This document shows positions 44,824 to 56,134 of a stretch of 64,000 bases of DNA, one piece after another. Under the pieces are notes generated by a model, which had not been told where the DNA came from, made no database searches, and was given only the letters and a program-made list of their open reading frames with translations. Position numbers and translations under genes: made by a program. Every line of letters starts with the position of its first letter. The stretch's first letter is position 1. Source of the stretch: Opitutaceae bacterium (GTDB lineage Bacteria > Verrucomicrobiota > Verrucomicrobiia > Opitutales > Opitutaceae); NCBI GenBank assembly GCA_015075305.1, contig JABTUS010000005.1, forward strand, positions 62,001 to 126,000, written 5' to 3'.

Positions 44824-46038
44824 TCAACGTGCGATCAATTTGAGGAATTCGTCGTTTGTCCGCGTCTTTGAGAGACGGGTGATCATGGTCTCAGTGGCCT
44901 CCTCGATCTTCTGCTGGACCAGTGCCCGTCGAAAGAAATGGATTGAATCAAGGGTCTTTGGATCGAGAAGCAGCTCCTCCTTGCGCGTTCCGGATTGCTG
45001 GACATTGACCGCCGGCCAGAGGCGCATCTCGGCGCACTTGCGGTCGAGCACCAGGTCGCTGTTGCCCGTGCCCTTGAATTCCTGGAAGATCACGTCGTCC
45101 ATGCGGCTGCCGGTTTCCACTAGAATCGACGCAACAATGGTGAGTGACCCCGCTTCCTCCGTTCGCCGGGCGGAGGCAAAAAGCTGGCGGGGTTTTTCAA
45201 GCGCGCGTACATCGAGTCCACCTGAGCCGGTCCGCCCCGAGTTGCGCATGGTGTTGTGGGCGCGGGCGAGGCGGGTCAGGGAGTCCAGATAAAGCACCAC
45301 GTCCCGGCCGCATTCCACGAGCCGGCGGGCGCGTTCGATGGCAAGGTCAGCGATGCGAACATGGCTCTCCACCTGCTCGTCATTGGACGAGGCCCAGATT
45401 TCGGCCGGAACGCTTCGCTTGAAATCGGTGACCTCCTCCGGGCGCTCATCCACGAGCAGGACCATCACGTGACATTCCGGATGGTTTTCAATCACACCCA
45501 GGGCCATGTCGCGCAGCAGGGTGGTCTTGCCCGTGCGTGGAGGAGCGACAATCAGACCGCGTGTGCCCTTGCCAATCGGGCAGAAGAGGTCGACCACCCG
45601 CGTGGTCATGCGTCCGTCCTTGGTTTCCAGTCGAAGGTGCTGGTTTGGCGAGACCGTGGTGAGGCTGGTGAATTCGAGTTTGGCGCGACGATCTTCAATC
45701 GACAGGCCGTCGACGGATTCGATGAACTTGATCTTGGGATTTGGAAACTTCCCTTCCGCCGGGAATGCGGTCCCGGTGATCATCTGGCCCGACTTCAGCT
45801 TGAATCGGCGAATGAGTTCCTTGGGGACAAAAGTATCGGTCGGCCGCCGTTTGCCGAATCTGGCGATGTCGATCAGCTGACCGTTCCCGCTCCTGGAATG
45901 GTCGATGTCGAGTATGCCGGAGACGTTGACGAGATTTTCGGCAGGCTGGACAGTTGTGCGATCGGTGGAGGCAGAATCGGTGGGGGAACGCGGTGCGGAG
46001 GACGATTCCGCAGACGCGGGTACGGGATTGGTTTCCAT
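44824..46038 (-). CDS. rho: Transcription termination factor Rho
   Basis: The protein has 404 residues from ATG 46038; a TTG seven codons upstream is also open. A short Ser/Thr/Ala-rich N-terminus replaces the Rho N-domain helices, then the cold-shock-like RNA-binding fold (VSGILDIDHSRSGNG). The hexameric ATPase has P-loop APPRTGKTTLL (about 165-175), DERPEEVTDF, DSLTRLARAHN and the GTGNSDLVLDR loop. It terminates untranslated transcripts and would matter here, since few U-run terminators were seen between genes. It is divergent from acs. Confidence 0.95.
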   Translation of the reverse strand: METNPVPASAESSSAPRSPTDSASTDRTTVQPAENLVNVSGILDIDHSRSGNGQLIDIARFGKRRPTDTFVPKELIRRFKLKSGQMITGTAFPAEGKFPNPKIKFIESVDGLSIEDRRAKLEFTSLTTVSPNQHLRLETKDGRMTTRVVDLFCPIGKGTRGLIVAPPRTGKTTLLRDMALGVIENHPECHVMVLLVDERPEEVTDFKRSVPAEIWASSNDEQVESHVRIADLAIERARRLVECGRDVVLYLDSLTRLARAHNTMRNSGRTGSGGLDVRALEKPRQLFASARRTEEAGSLTIVASILVETGSRMDDVIFQEFKGTGNSDLVLDRKCAEMRLWPAVNVQQSGTRKEELLLDPKTLDSIHFFRRALVQQKIEEATETMITRLSKTRTNDEFLKLIAR

Positions 46039-46163
46039 GTGAACTGGGAGAATGGACAATAGAGTTCAAGGCGAACGCTTGACGCTCAAAACTTGTAGCG
46101 AGATACTTTCTGCGCTCGCTGCGAGCCAACGTTCGACAGAATTTATCTCCAACAACCACTCAC

Positions 46164-48116
<1,953 letters not shown>

Positions 48117-48266
48117 CATATCATGCTATTATAAAAGTGTTTACATGTTGATGCAATTAAACCACTTCTAGGCTTGACCGATTAAGGCTATTTTATTGCA
48201 TGTGTGGCGATGCAGAATATCGCCCACTTGGAATCCAAGTCATGGAAGCCGCTAAGGCGTGCTCCC
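48117..48266 (+). promoter_or_regulatory. AT-rich leader of the pseudopilin operon, candidate promoter
   Basis: This gap is clearly richer in AT than the surroundings. A small hairpin tagcat/atgcta lies just after the acs stop. TTGACC at 48174-48179 could be a -35 element, but no -10 with proper spacing stands out. A frame through the gap is open from a GTG at 48204, which would lengthen the first pseudopilin. Confidence 0.4.
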
Positions 48267-48854
48267 ATGACTTGTGCCGTGAGTCGCATCTCAGGATTTT
48301 CCTCCGTGGAAATGCTGACGGTGCTGGTGATTCTGGGCTCCCTGGTGGGGACTGGAATCAACATTTTCGGAACGCTTCAGACGAGGAGCTTGCGAGCCCG
48401 TGCCGCGGCTGAACTCGCGGTTATCCGACAGGGGCTCGAACGGTTTCGGGCTGCGCATGGTGACTTTCCTCAAACTGGAGAGCGCCCATCTCTTGCGAGC
48501 GGGGCTGGCATCGATCCCCAGGCGGCCGAAGTGAAATTGTTCAATGCATTGATCGGGAGGCTCGATGCGCGTTTGAACTCCGTGACAACCAAAGCGATGC
48601 TCGACTGGCGGGCACTGTCGACTGCATCTCCCGGGCTAGATGTCGAAGGTGCGGAGAGCGGCGAGGTGGCCAATGCCTTCCTGGATCCGTGGGGAAACCC
48701 GTATGTCTATCGGTATCGAGGCACAAGCAATGGGGTTTGGATGGCTCCGACATGCCTCATTTATTCCCTCGGCCCAGACGGCCTGGAACTCGCTCCCGAG
48801 CATGGAGCATTTGAACGCACGGCGGCTTTAAACCAGGACAACATCCATGGGTAA
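48267..48854 (+). CDS. Pseudopilin, GspG-like (first gene of the cassette)
   Basis: The protein has 195 residues from ATG 48267. The leader MTCAVSRISG ends in Gly, followed by FSSVEMLTVLVILGSLVG. This is the classical type IV prepilin site, G|FxxxE with Glu at +5 and a hydrophobic helix. The globular part includes FLDPWGNPYVYRYRG, the family mark of GspG-type major pseudopilins. It would be cleaved by a prepilin peptidase and assembled into a periplasmic pseudopilus. GTG 48204 or ATG 48210 would give a longer leader. It overlaps the next gene by 8 bases. Confidence 0.85.
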   Translation: MTCAVSRISGFSSVEMLTVLVILGSLVGTGINIFGTLQTRSLRARAAAELAVIRQGLERFRAAHGDFPQTGERPSLASGAGIDPQAAEVKLFNALIGRLDARLNSVTTKAMLDWRALSTASPGLDVEGAESGEVANAFLDPWGNPYVYRYRGTSNGVWMAPTCLIYSLGPDGLELAPEHGAFERTAALNQDNIHG

Positions 48855-49461
48855 CCGTGCCTTCTCTTTGGTGGAAATGCTCGTCTGCATCGCTGTCGCT
48901 GCGATGCTCTACGGTCTCATTGTCCCCACTACTGCAGCCATCAGGGGGGCTGCCGGGCGACATCAATCCCGTGTCCGGTTCAATCAGTGGCGGCTCGCCA
49001 TTGAGGAATTCCGGACTGAGTACGGCCACCTTCCAGATGTGGCAACAGGAGGGAGGCTGGATCCAGGCAAGATGCTGGCCGCGTTAACGGGGTGTGATTC
49101 CAAAGGTTCCCCAGTGCCGGCTGAGGACCTTCAAGGCAACATCCGCAGGATTCGCTTTCATGCCTTTGGTGCAGGCGAACTGATTCCCGTGACAGGCACC
49201 ATGCATGGGGCTGAGCTTGTCGATGGAAACGGAAACAGTCAGATCGGTGTTCTCATTGATCGGGATGAGGATGGTGCGATCCATGGAAGCGAAGTTGTTG
49301 CAGTGCCAGTGGCTTCGGGCAACTCGCGGGATGGTTTTACCGCGCCGTTCACTCCACCCGCATCCGCCGTTGGGCCGGGTGTGAGCATTCCTGCCCGAAT
49401 TGCGTTTTATTCCACAGGATCCGGACGGGATCCGGAAGGATTTGTCTATAGCTGGAGATGA
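48847..49461 (+). CDS. Pseudopilin-like protein 2
   Basis: The protein has 204 residues. The N-terminus MGNRAFSLVEMLVCIAVAAM fits a very short prepilin leader with Ala instead of Gly at -1, then F and Glu at +5. The body has DPGKMLAALTG and a calcium-site-like run LIDRDEDGAI. An RTEYGHLPD segment is reminiscent of GspG/GspH-type subunits. No nearer family could be named. It overlaps its neighbours by 8 bases upstream and abuts the next ATG downstream. Confidence 0.8.
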   Translation: MGNRAFSLVEMLVCIAVAAMLYGLIVPTTAAIRGAAGRHQSRVRFNQWRLAIEEFRTEYGHLPDVATGGRLDPGKMLAALTGCDSKGSPVPAEDLQGNIRRIRFHAFGAGELIPVTGTMHGAELVDGNGNSQIGVLIDRDEDGAIHGSEVVAVPVASGNSRDGFTAPFTPPASAVGPGVSIPARIAFYSTGSGRDPEGFVYSWR

Positions 49462-50142
49462 ATGGGCGGAAGAGGCGCCATGAATATCCGGAGCATGTGC
49501 GGTCGTTCGACTCTGTCGGCTTTCTCCCTCGTGGAATTGCTCATCGCATTGTGCCTCGCTGGCACACTTTCAATTCCCATTGCCCTTACAGTTCGGGAAG
49601 GAAGGGAGACTCGGACGATGGAAAGTGCTCAGGATCTTGTGGGCGCACATTTGAACGCCGCGCGCATGCACGCGATTGTTTCCGGCAAGCCCTGCCGGCT
49701 GCTGGTCTATTCGGGCCGCCGGGAGAACTCCGAGCTGCAATGGAAACTGCGCAGCCTCATTGTCGCGATCTCAAATGGCGATGGAACCTGGTCGGCCCGC
49801 GATGAGCCGATTTGCCTGCCGGGCAACATTCGCATGGTCCCCAGAATCGCACCACCCACGCTGAATCCCGGCGGCTGGGGGACAGCACCGCTCTCCACAA
49901 TTTCCGGCGACACTTTGCAGGTGATTCATCTGGGTGACCGGCATCAATCCGGCTATTTCTACTTCGTCGAATTCAACTCCCTCGGAAACACCGGAGGTGG
50001 AACGATCGTGCTGTCCCCGGGAATCAACCGAACAGTCGGGGATGCCGGCGAAGTTTCATTCAATCATCCGAATGAAATCAGCGGCATCCGGGTGAGCCAG
50101 TATGGAGCGTTGACGATGCTGGCGAGCGCCTCCGCATTCTGA
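49462..50142 (+). CDS. Verru_Chthon cassette protein D-like pseudopilin
   Basis: The protein has 226 residues from ATG 49462, directly after the previous TGA; ATG 49480 would shorten the leader. The prepilin site is STLSAFSLVELLIALCLAG, again Ala|Phe with Glu at +5. The helix continues with ESAQDLVGAHLNAARMHAIV, common to GspH/FimT-like minor pseudopilins. Size and position match protein D of the four-gene Verru_Chthon cassette described from Verrucomicrobium and Chthoniobacter; the mapping is from memory. Its stop shares a base with the next ATG. Confidence 0.75.
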   Translation: MGGRGAMNIRSMCGRSTLSAFSLVELLIALCLAGTLSIPIALTVREGRETRTMESAQDLVGAHLNAARMHAIVSGKPCRLLVYSGRRENSELQWKLRSLIVAISNGDGTWSARDEPICLPGNIRMVPRIAPPTLNPGGWGTAPLSTISGDTLQVIHLGDRHQSGYFYFVEFNSLGNTGGGTIVLSPGINRTVGDAGEVSFNHPNEISGIRVSQYGALTMLASASAF

Positions 50143-50663
50143 TGAACCCCGGCAGGCGAGCGTTCACGATGGTCGAGATTGTCATGGCGTTGGGCATCCT
50201 CTCCGGGGGCATCCTTGTCCTGCTCGGCATGTTTTCAGCCGCGCTCCGGGGAGCGAATGACCAGGAGCTCCGCCGAACCGCAGGCATGGCTGCCAGCAAG
50301 GTGCTGGACCGACTCGCAGAACTTGGAGTTCAACGCGGCATGGCTTCCTGTCTCATCAACGGCAATGAGCGCGACGGATTGTCGGCATGGGACGGTCGAA
50401 AGCTCTTCGTAGATCGGAATGCAGAAATTGTGGGTTCATTTGAGGAAATCGGCATGCGCGGGTACGAACGCTTCGATCGGGCCCACTACTATGAGGCGGT
50501 GACGGTCATCGATGACGCGCAAATGCGGAGCGGCGAATCCGGACAGACCGGGGTTTGTCTGGTCCATATTGAAATGGCCTGGCCGGCAGCGAGGGCGGAC
50601 GGAACACCCACACCCGACAATTCGCGAGACCGACTCGTTGTGACGGCCTCTATTCGGGAGTGA
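50142..50663 (+). CDS. Verru_Chthon cassette protein B-like pseudopilin
   Basis: The protein has 173 residues. The leader MNPGRRA is followed by FTMVEIVMALGILSGGILVL, with Glu at +5, like PilV/GspI minor pseudopilins. The body (RTAGMAASKVLDRLAELGVQ) is helical, then strand-rich (YYEAVTVIDD, CLVHIEMAWPA). ATG 50142 overlaps the previous stop by one base, so the pair is coupled. Assignment to cassette protein B rests on size and order. Confidence 0.75.
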   Translation: MNPGRRAFTMVEIVMALGILSGGILVLLGMFSAALRGANDQELRRTAGMAASKVLDRLAELGVQRGMASCLINGNERDGLSAWDGRKLFVDRNAEIVGSFEEIGMRGYERFDRAHYYEAVTVIDDAQMRSGESGQTGVCLVHIEMAWPAARADGTPTPDNSRDRLVVTASIRE

Positions 50664-50677
50664 ACTCCTGATCCAAC

Positions 50678-51823
50678 ATGAAGGCATTCCCTCAAAGGAC
50701 ACGTGGAGCAGGGGCATTCACGCTCATCGAGCTGATTGTCGCCCTGTCGATTGGCGGATTGTTGATTGCGCTCACCTCGCCGATTGCGCTTCAGGTGGCG
50801 GAGGTCTGGAAGCGGACGTCGGGGAGGCTTGCGACAAGTGCCCAGGCCGAGATCATTTTCGACAGGATCGCGCGTGACCTCGAGAGTGCCGTTTTCAGAC
50901 GGGATGGGAACGTCTGGTTTGTCGCCACCTATCAGGCTTCACCCCAGAAGGGCAGGGGAGATTCGGGTGTTTCCGATGCGACGTGGGACGGCCGAGTGAA
51001 GCCTTCCTTCGAGCATCAGGGTGATCCTTCGTCTTCGCTGCACACAGCCTCCGAATCGGAGCAGTTTTCCAGAAGCCGATTCGGGCAGTCAGGCATTTGG
51101 CTTCGGTTTTTCACCGTGCAGCCGGACACGCAATCCGAGTTGCACGACCTTTCTGCCCCGCGCGCGGTCGCGTATCAGATCGTCAGACGACGCGCCACGG
51201 CGTCAGCATCCGCATCGGTGTCATCAAACACACCAACACGCTACTTTCTTTATCGCAGCGCGGTGCGGCCGGCGAGTGAGAACCTGCAGGACGTTGATTC
51301 CACGTTTTCGGCCGGCTATGACCTGTTTTCATCCATGTCTCCTGGCTATAACCAAGGGGACGCCTCCCGCATCGACAATGTCGGAAACATCAGGACACCG
51401 CGCCGCTATGAGCAGGTGATCGGGAACAATGTGATCGACTTTGGTGTGCGATGCTGGGTTCGCGATGAAGTTTCGGGAGAGTTGTTCGAGCGTTTTCCTC
51501 TGCGCAATCCAGGCGGGACGCCCGTTCGTGGATTTGCGGCCACAGTGCGCGACGGAATCTTCCGAGCAGCCGCGGTGCCACCAGTGGTCAGCGCGGAACC
51601 CAGCCTGGGCGCGACTGAGATGTCCTACGGATTTCCAGAACGAGTGGATGTCTTTCTGCGGATTCTAACGGATGAGGGCGCACGAATTGTTGACGCTTTT
51701 GAGCAGGGGCGAGCCGGTGGTTTTGAGGATCAAGGTGACGAGAATGCCCGTTGGTGGAGCCTCGCGATCAGACACTCCCATGTCTATGTCGCAAGCGTTC
51801 GGATTTTCGCCCATGCCCTTTGA
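50678..51823 (+). CDS. Verru_Chthon cassette protein C-like pseudopilin (GspJ-like)
   Basis: The protein has 381 residues. The prepilin site is GAGAFTLIELIVALSIGGLL with Ala at -1. A long helical stretch (AEIIFDRIARDLESAVFRRD) is typical of GspJ/PilW-like subunits. The body is larger than usual for minor pseudopilins and has a low-complexity Ala/Ser stretch (TASASASVSSNT). The downstream gene begins 11 bases before its stop. Assignment to cassette protein C rests on size and order. Confidence 0.75.
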   Translation: MKAFPQRTRGAGAFTLIELIVALSIGGLLIALTSPIALQVAEVWKRTSGRLATSAQAEIIFDRIARDLESAVFRRDGNVWFVATYQASPQKGRGDSGVSDATWDGRVKPSFEHQGDPSSSLHTASESEQFSRSRFGQSGIWLRFFTVQPDTQSELHDLSAPRAVAYQIVRRRATASASASVSSNTPTRYFLYRSAVRPASENLQDVDSTFSAGYDLFSSMSPGYNQGDASRIDNVGNIRTPRRYEQVIGNNVIDFGVRCWVRDEVSGELFERFPLRNPGGTPVRGFAATVRDGIFRAAAVPPVVSAEPSLGATEMSYGFPERVDVFLRILTDEGARIVDAFEQGRAGGFEDQGDENARWWSLAIRHSHVYVASVRIFAHAL

Positions 51824-54611
51824 CCGGCGAAATGCTCCCTCCAAGCGCGGTGGTTTCGTGCTGGTTGTCTCCGTAATGGTGCTCTCTGTCATTTCCGCGG
51901 TCTTGCTCAGCCTTGGGTTGTTGCTTCGCGTGGAGACCCGTCTCGGAGTCAACCGGGAGGCAGCCGCGCAGGGCAGGCGAAACGCACTCTGCGCCCTGGA
52001 TCTTGCACTTTCACACCTTCAGTCCGCGGCGGGTCCGGATCAGCGCTGGACCGCACGCGCCGAGGTTGCATCGCCACAAGCGCTTTCGCAGCCCTATTGG
52101 ACGGGTGTATGGCGGCGGGATGCTGGAGTGCCGGTTCTGGCAACCTGGCTGGTGAGCGGCAATCATGGCTCAAATGCCTTGGCGGTGGCGCCCGACTCCG
52201 CTCTCAATCCGCTCACAGCTCCGCTGGAGGATGAGGTCCTCCTTGTGGACTTGGGAACGGTTGCGAGTTCCTCGCAGCGGATCAAGCTGGCCACCATCCC
52301 AATCACCCGACCGTCAAGGGAGGTCGATGCAAACGGACAGGCCTCCGCTGACACCGTCGGGCATTTCGCGTATTGGATAGGTGACGAGGGCATCAAGGCG
52401 AGTCTCGTGGGGCCTGCGAACGGGAGCCTGCTGAATTACGACAACTCCATGCCGGGAGCGCTTGCTTCGCTTGGAATAGCCCCGGGGGTGAACTGGCAGT
52501 CCAATGACGGATCAAGTGTGCGATTGGAGCAGATGCGGCCGTCATGCTTCCGAACCGATCTGCTGTTTCCGGGGTTCGATGCCCAGGACTGCGCGAGTCG
52601 CCTCAATCGTGTCGTTGAGAGGGGGCAGCTCCCGATGGTCAGTCCGGCACTCAGCCGATTCCGGACCCGCTCGCTATACCACTCCATCACGGACCGTAGT
52701 CGCGCCGTCCTTCTTGACCACGGAGGCGATCGAGCAAGGCTGCGCGTGGATCTCTCCGATACGCCCGATGTCGGTGATCCTTCGGTGAAGCGGATGCTTC
52801 TCGAACGTCCAATCAGCAACGCGATTCCATGGATGGCGAATCACTCCATCCAGCGGGGCAGTGATCCGGCGCAATCTTCGCACGGTCTTGGATTTTCGTC
52901 CGGTCCGGTGCTTACGGAGTGCCTGTGCAGATTCCACCTTTATAGAAACCCGGCCGATCAGTCCCTTTGGCTTCGCCGAGAAGTTCAGGCTGAACTGTGG
53001 AATCCTTATTCCTGCAGTTTGTCCATTGAAACTGAGCCTTTGGAACTTGAGATCACAGGGCTCCCCGAGATCAAGGTGTCACACGGCAGTCAGATTGTGA
53101 CTGTGAATCTGAACGATCATTTCAAGATCCTCCGCGTTGATCGGCAAATGCATTGGGAACCAGGGGAGATTGTCATCCTCAGGGGACATGACGACCTCAG
53201 CCGCCCGGGCTCTTTGGGAGATCTTCGTGTCAGTGCAGAAGGATCCCTGCCCGACGATCCGAATGCGGACCGGCTCGTGGTGGAGTGTCCCGGCATTCTG
53301 CCGGACCATGGGCCGGCATATCGATTGCTGGCGGGCGGCTCACAAGTCGCGCGCTACGAGCCGATGCTGCCCTTCGAACCTGCCGTGATTGAACTTTCGC
53401 CAGCGGAGAGTCAATTGGACGCGTCGCTGGGATTTGGTTTTGCTCTTCGGGACGACCGCACCTACTGGATGAACGGTGCGCGGCCCGACGCCAGGGATCC
53501 GCGATCGCATGACATTCGGGGAGAGAGCTTCGAGCCGCCCGTGCAGTCGCGGAGCAGGCATCCGGAGGAAAACATTTCGGGGATTTCCAGCGATGACACA
53601 TCGCTCTTCAACTCCTCCAGACGTCTGAGCATCGCGGAGCTGCCGCGGCAGGAGGTTGTTTCCATCGGTGAATTGCAGCATCTCGTGTCGGCGCGCCCGA
53701 ATGCCGTCGGCAATCCCTGGGGCGGCGGTGTCAACGCGATATTTGATCAGGCCTTCCTATCGACCGTTCCGCGTTGGGCGCCATTTGACCCCTCCGATGA
53801 GGTCGCGCTTGCGAATCCGTACATTGAACTCCTGGCCCCCGCGACGATGCCGGTACCCCTGGGCAGCCCGACGGAGGTATCGCCGTCCTCGTCCGCAATC
53901 CTCATGGATCGTGATCATGCGGCGGAGTTCCTGCTTGTTCGCGGTGCATTCAACCTGAACTCCACGTCGGCGGAGGCATGGACGGGTGTGCTGGGGGGAA
54001 TGAATATCGCAGACTGGGGTCATGGCGCCACTGGGGTCACCCATCTCAACAACGCTCATTTCCGGTTTGCCCACACAGCCCAGCACTTCAGCGCGGATCC
54101 ATATCGAGCTGCCACCGCGGTTGATGCCTGCGCGCGTGGCGTGCGGACCCTGAGCCGGGAACAGGTGGTGCGCATGGCCGAATCGGTCGTGCGCTCGATT
54201 CGGATGCGTGGTGTGCCTTTCACAACAATCGCCGACTTCAGCAATTCGGGAGTCCTGGAGCAGGCGATTGCGGACGCGGGAATCAATGCCGAACTCCCAA
54301 TGACCCTCGCGGGGTCGCCCGCATGGCTGTCCCAGGCCGACATTCTGAGCGCGATCGCTCCGTTCATCGTGGTGAGATCGGACACGTTCGTCATTCGGTG
54401 CTATGGCGATGTGAGAAATCCCGTCACCGGAGGCATCGAGGCGCGCTCCTGGTGCGAGGCGGTTGTCCAGCGGATCCCAAAATTGCGTCCGCCCGCCGAT
54501 GGCAATGCAACGGATCCCCATGACGTCATCATGCCGGATCCCCTCCGTTATCCAACGGGGCGCGCATTTGTGGTTACCGGATTCCGGTGGCTCGGGCCGT
54601 CGGATATTTGA
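51813..54611 (+). CDS. Verru_Chthon cassette protein A-like large pilus-tip-type protein
   Basis: The protein has 932 residues from ATG 51813, which overlaps the preceding gene by 11 bases; a longer frame from 51672 lies inside that gene. The N-terminus KRGGFVLVVSVMVLSVISAV resembles GspK/PilX proteins: a prepilin-like site without Glu at +5. The following helix is VETRLGVNREAAAQGRRNAL. About 900 residues of beta-rich extracytoplasmic sequence follow, with VRGAFNLNSTSAEAWTGVL near the end. GspK caps the pseudopilus tip, and this protein could do the same with a much larger head. Function is unknown. Confidence 0.75.
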   Translation: MPFDRRNAPSKRGGFVLVVSVMVLSVISAVLLSLGLLLRVETRLGVNREAAAQGRRNALCALDLALSHLQSAAGPDQRWTARAEVASPQALSQPYWTGVWRRDAGVPVLATWLVSGNHGSNALAVAPDSALNPLTAPLEDEVLLVDLGTVASSSQRIKLATIPITRPSREVDANGQASADTVGHFAYWIGDEGIKASLVGPANGSLLNYDNSMPGALASLGIAPGVNWQSNDGSSVRLEQMRPSCFRTDLLFPGFDAQDCASRLNRVVERGQLPMVSPALSRFRTRSLYHSITDRSRAVLLDHGGDRARLRVDLSDTPDVGDPSVKRMLLERPISNAIPWMANHSIQRGSDPAQSSHGLGFSSGPVLTECLCRFHLYRNPADQSLWLRREVQAELWNPYSCSLSIETEPLELEITGLPEIKVSHGSQIVTVNLNDHFKILRVDRQMHWEPGEIVILRGHDDLSRPGSLGDLRVSAEGSLPDDPNADRLVVECPGILPDHGPAYRLLAGGSQVARYEPMLPFEPAVIELSPAESQLDASLGFGFALRDDRTYWMNGARPDARDPRSHDIRGESFEPPVQSRSRHPEENISGISSDDTSLFNSSRRLSIAELPRQEVVSIGELQHLVSARPNAVGNPWGGGVNAIFDQAFLSTVPRWAPFDPSDEVALANPYIELLAPATMPVPLGSPTEVSPSSSAILMDRDHAAEFLLVRGAFNLNSTSAEAWTGVLGGMNIADWGHGATGVTHLNNAHFRFAHTAQHFSADPYRAATAVDACARGVRTLSREQVVRMAESVVRSIRMRGVPFTTIADFSNSGVLEQAIADAGINAELPMTLAGSPAWLSQADILSAIAPFIVVRSDTFVIRCYGDVRNPVTGGIEARSWCEAVVQRIPKLRPPADGNATDPHDVIMPDPLRYPTGRAFVVTGFRWLGPSDI

Positions 54612-54613
54612 GC

Positions 54614-56134
54614 CTAGGGGGCCGCTGGATTGGGTTTGATCGGAATGGGAGTGGAATCGCGCGCGAGGCTGCGAAAGAAGAGCGAGTCCTTGGAGCCGAG
54701 ATACTGCTCAAAAATGCCTGCATCGAGATTGGGAACATGGACGCGATCGGCTTCCTCCACGATGTTCAGACTGGGGAGATGCCAGGCTCTCAGGAGTTCC
54801 GGGAGCGAACCCATTGCTCCGACGACGAGCAGCAGCGCAAGAATCCTGCCCTCAAGCTGCCTGGCGTGCAGCGTGATTGAACGGGCAGCACCGGCCCAAA
54901 GCAGAAAGAGGGCGGGAATGGGTACGCGCATGCAGAAGTCGTTAAAGATGCCGAGGCGATAAAACGAAACGGAAAGCAGAACCACCGGGAGAAACCAGCA
55001 GACAAGGCGAGTCCATCGATCATCGGAGGCTCTTAGTTCACGGGCAAAAAAGTAAAAGATCCCCCATTCGAAGAGGTGGAAAAGCATGAACCGACCTCCG
55101 TCAGTGCGGATGTCAACGGCATCCCAAAGCCACGCTCGCGGGGGAGTGGATGTGGTGGAGTTGTAGTAGAGAATGGCCGCAAGAAGAATGGGAGCGGCGG
55201 CGAGATTCATCCAGTGAAGAGCCGCGCGACCGCGTCTGTCGACCAGGGCGAGCAGACAGAACGGAGCAAGGCCCATGACTGTGAACGGAGACCAGAACGC
55301 GGCGAGTGCGACCGGCAGGCCGATGCGGCTCAGACCGTCGTGCACGGGCAGCCGTGCAACCAGCAGGCCAATGACGAGCCAGGCTGCGATTGAATGCTGC
55401 GGCGCCCAGGTCAGCTGGGACATGTGTCCCGGAAAATTCAGAAAAAGCCAGCCGGCCCACCAATCGATGTGCTCCGTTCCCGCCAGCAGCGGCTCACCAC
55501 TGACGAGTCGCTGTCCAAGGAAATCCAGACCGTTCGCGAACACGAAAATGATTGCGGTGAGCAGGGGTCTTTTCCTGACGAGCCGGATAAACCAGAACAT
55601 TGCGAGGCAGACACCGAGCGCTGTCCACACAAGCAATGTGAAGCTTGCCCACCACCAACCGGCGACTTTTCCGACAAGTGCGGCCGGGAGATAATAGGCC
55701 AGGTAGTAGACAAGGGGAATTTCACTTTCGCCGACTTCGTAGGTGACCGGCCAGTGTGCCTCAACAAGATCCTTAAGAACGGCCGAATGCTTGTCCCAGT
55801 CCGGGTTCTGCAGGGTGAATCCGCCGGCTCCGGAATACAGGCTCCAGAGGCAGGCGATGGCGGCCACGATCACCAATGTCCAGAGCGGAAGGGCCGGCGC
55901 GGCATCCCCGCGCATGCGATCGGTTTCCCGCGGAGAGTTTGCCGCCTTGCTGGCGCCGGCGAAGGCGGATGCAAGGCACGCGGAAAGCGCCAATGCCCAC
56001 ATCCAATGCAACCAGCCCCAGATCCAAAGGACGACCGGGAAACCCAGGTAGGCCAGGGTCAGCAATTCGAGCCGCGCATCAAAGGCGGCAATGGGTGTCG
56101 ATTTGTTGATCCAGCGGAAGGCGGGTGACGACAT
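54614..56134 (-). CDS. Polytopic membrane protein, GT-C-glycosyltransferase-like
   Basis: The protein has 506 residues with about ten or more membrane helices. An extracytoplasmic loop after the third helix holds NPDWDKHSAVLKDLVEAHWP, where acidic residues could match the catalytic Asp region of GT-C glycosyltransferases. The overall layout resembles the uncharacterised membrane glycosyltransferases that use lipid-linked sugars. No family was recognised, so this is inference. It is convergent with the last cassette gene, 2 bases apart, and is followed upstream by tRNA(CAT) on the same strand. Confidence 0.65.
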   Translation of the reverse strand: MSSPAFRWINKSTPIAAFDARLELLTLAYLGFPVVLWIWGWLHWMWALALSACLASAFAGASKAANSPRETDRMRGDAAPALPLWTLVIVAAIACLWSLYSGAGGFTLQNPDWDKHSAVLKDLVEAHWPVTYEVGESEIPLVYYLAYYLPAALVGKVAGWWWASFTLLVWTALGVCLAMFWFIRLVRKRPLLTAIIFVFANGLDFLGQRLVSGEPLLAGTEHIDWWAGWLFLNFPGHMSQLTWAPQHSIAAWLVIGLLVARLPVHDGLSRIGLPVALAAFWSPFTVMGLAPFCLLALVDRRGRAALHWMNLAAAPILLAAILYYNSTTSTPPRAWLWDAVDIRTDGGRFMLFHLFEWGIFYFFARELRASDDRWTRLVCWFLPVVLLSVSFYRLGIFNDFCMRVPIPALFLLWAGAARSITLHARQLEGRILALLLVVGAMGSLPELLRAWHLPSLNIVEEADRVHVPNLDAGIFEQYLGSKDSLFFRSLARDSTPIPIKPNPAAP

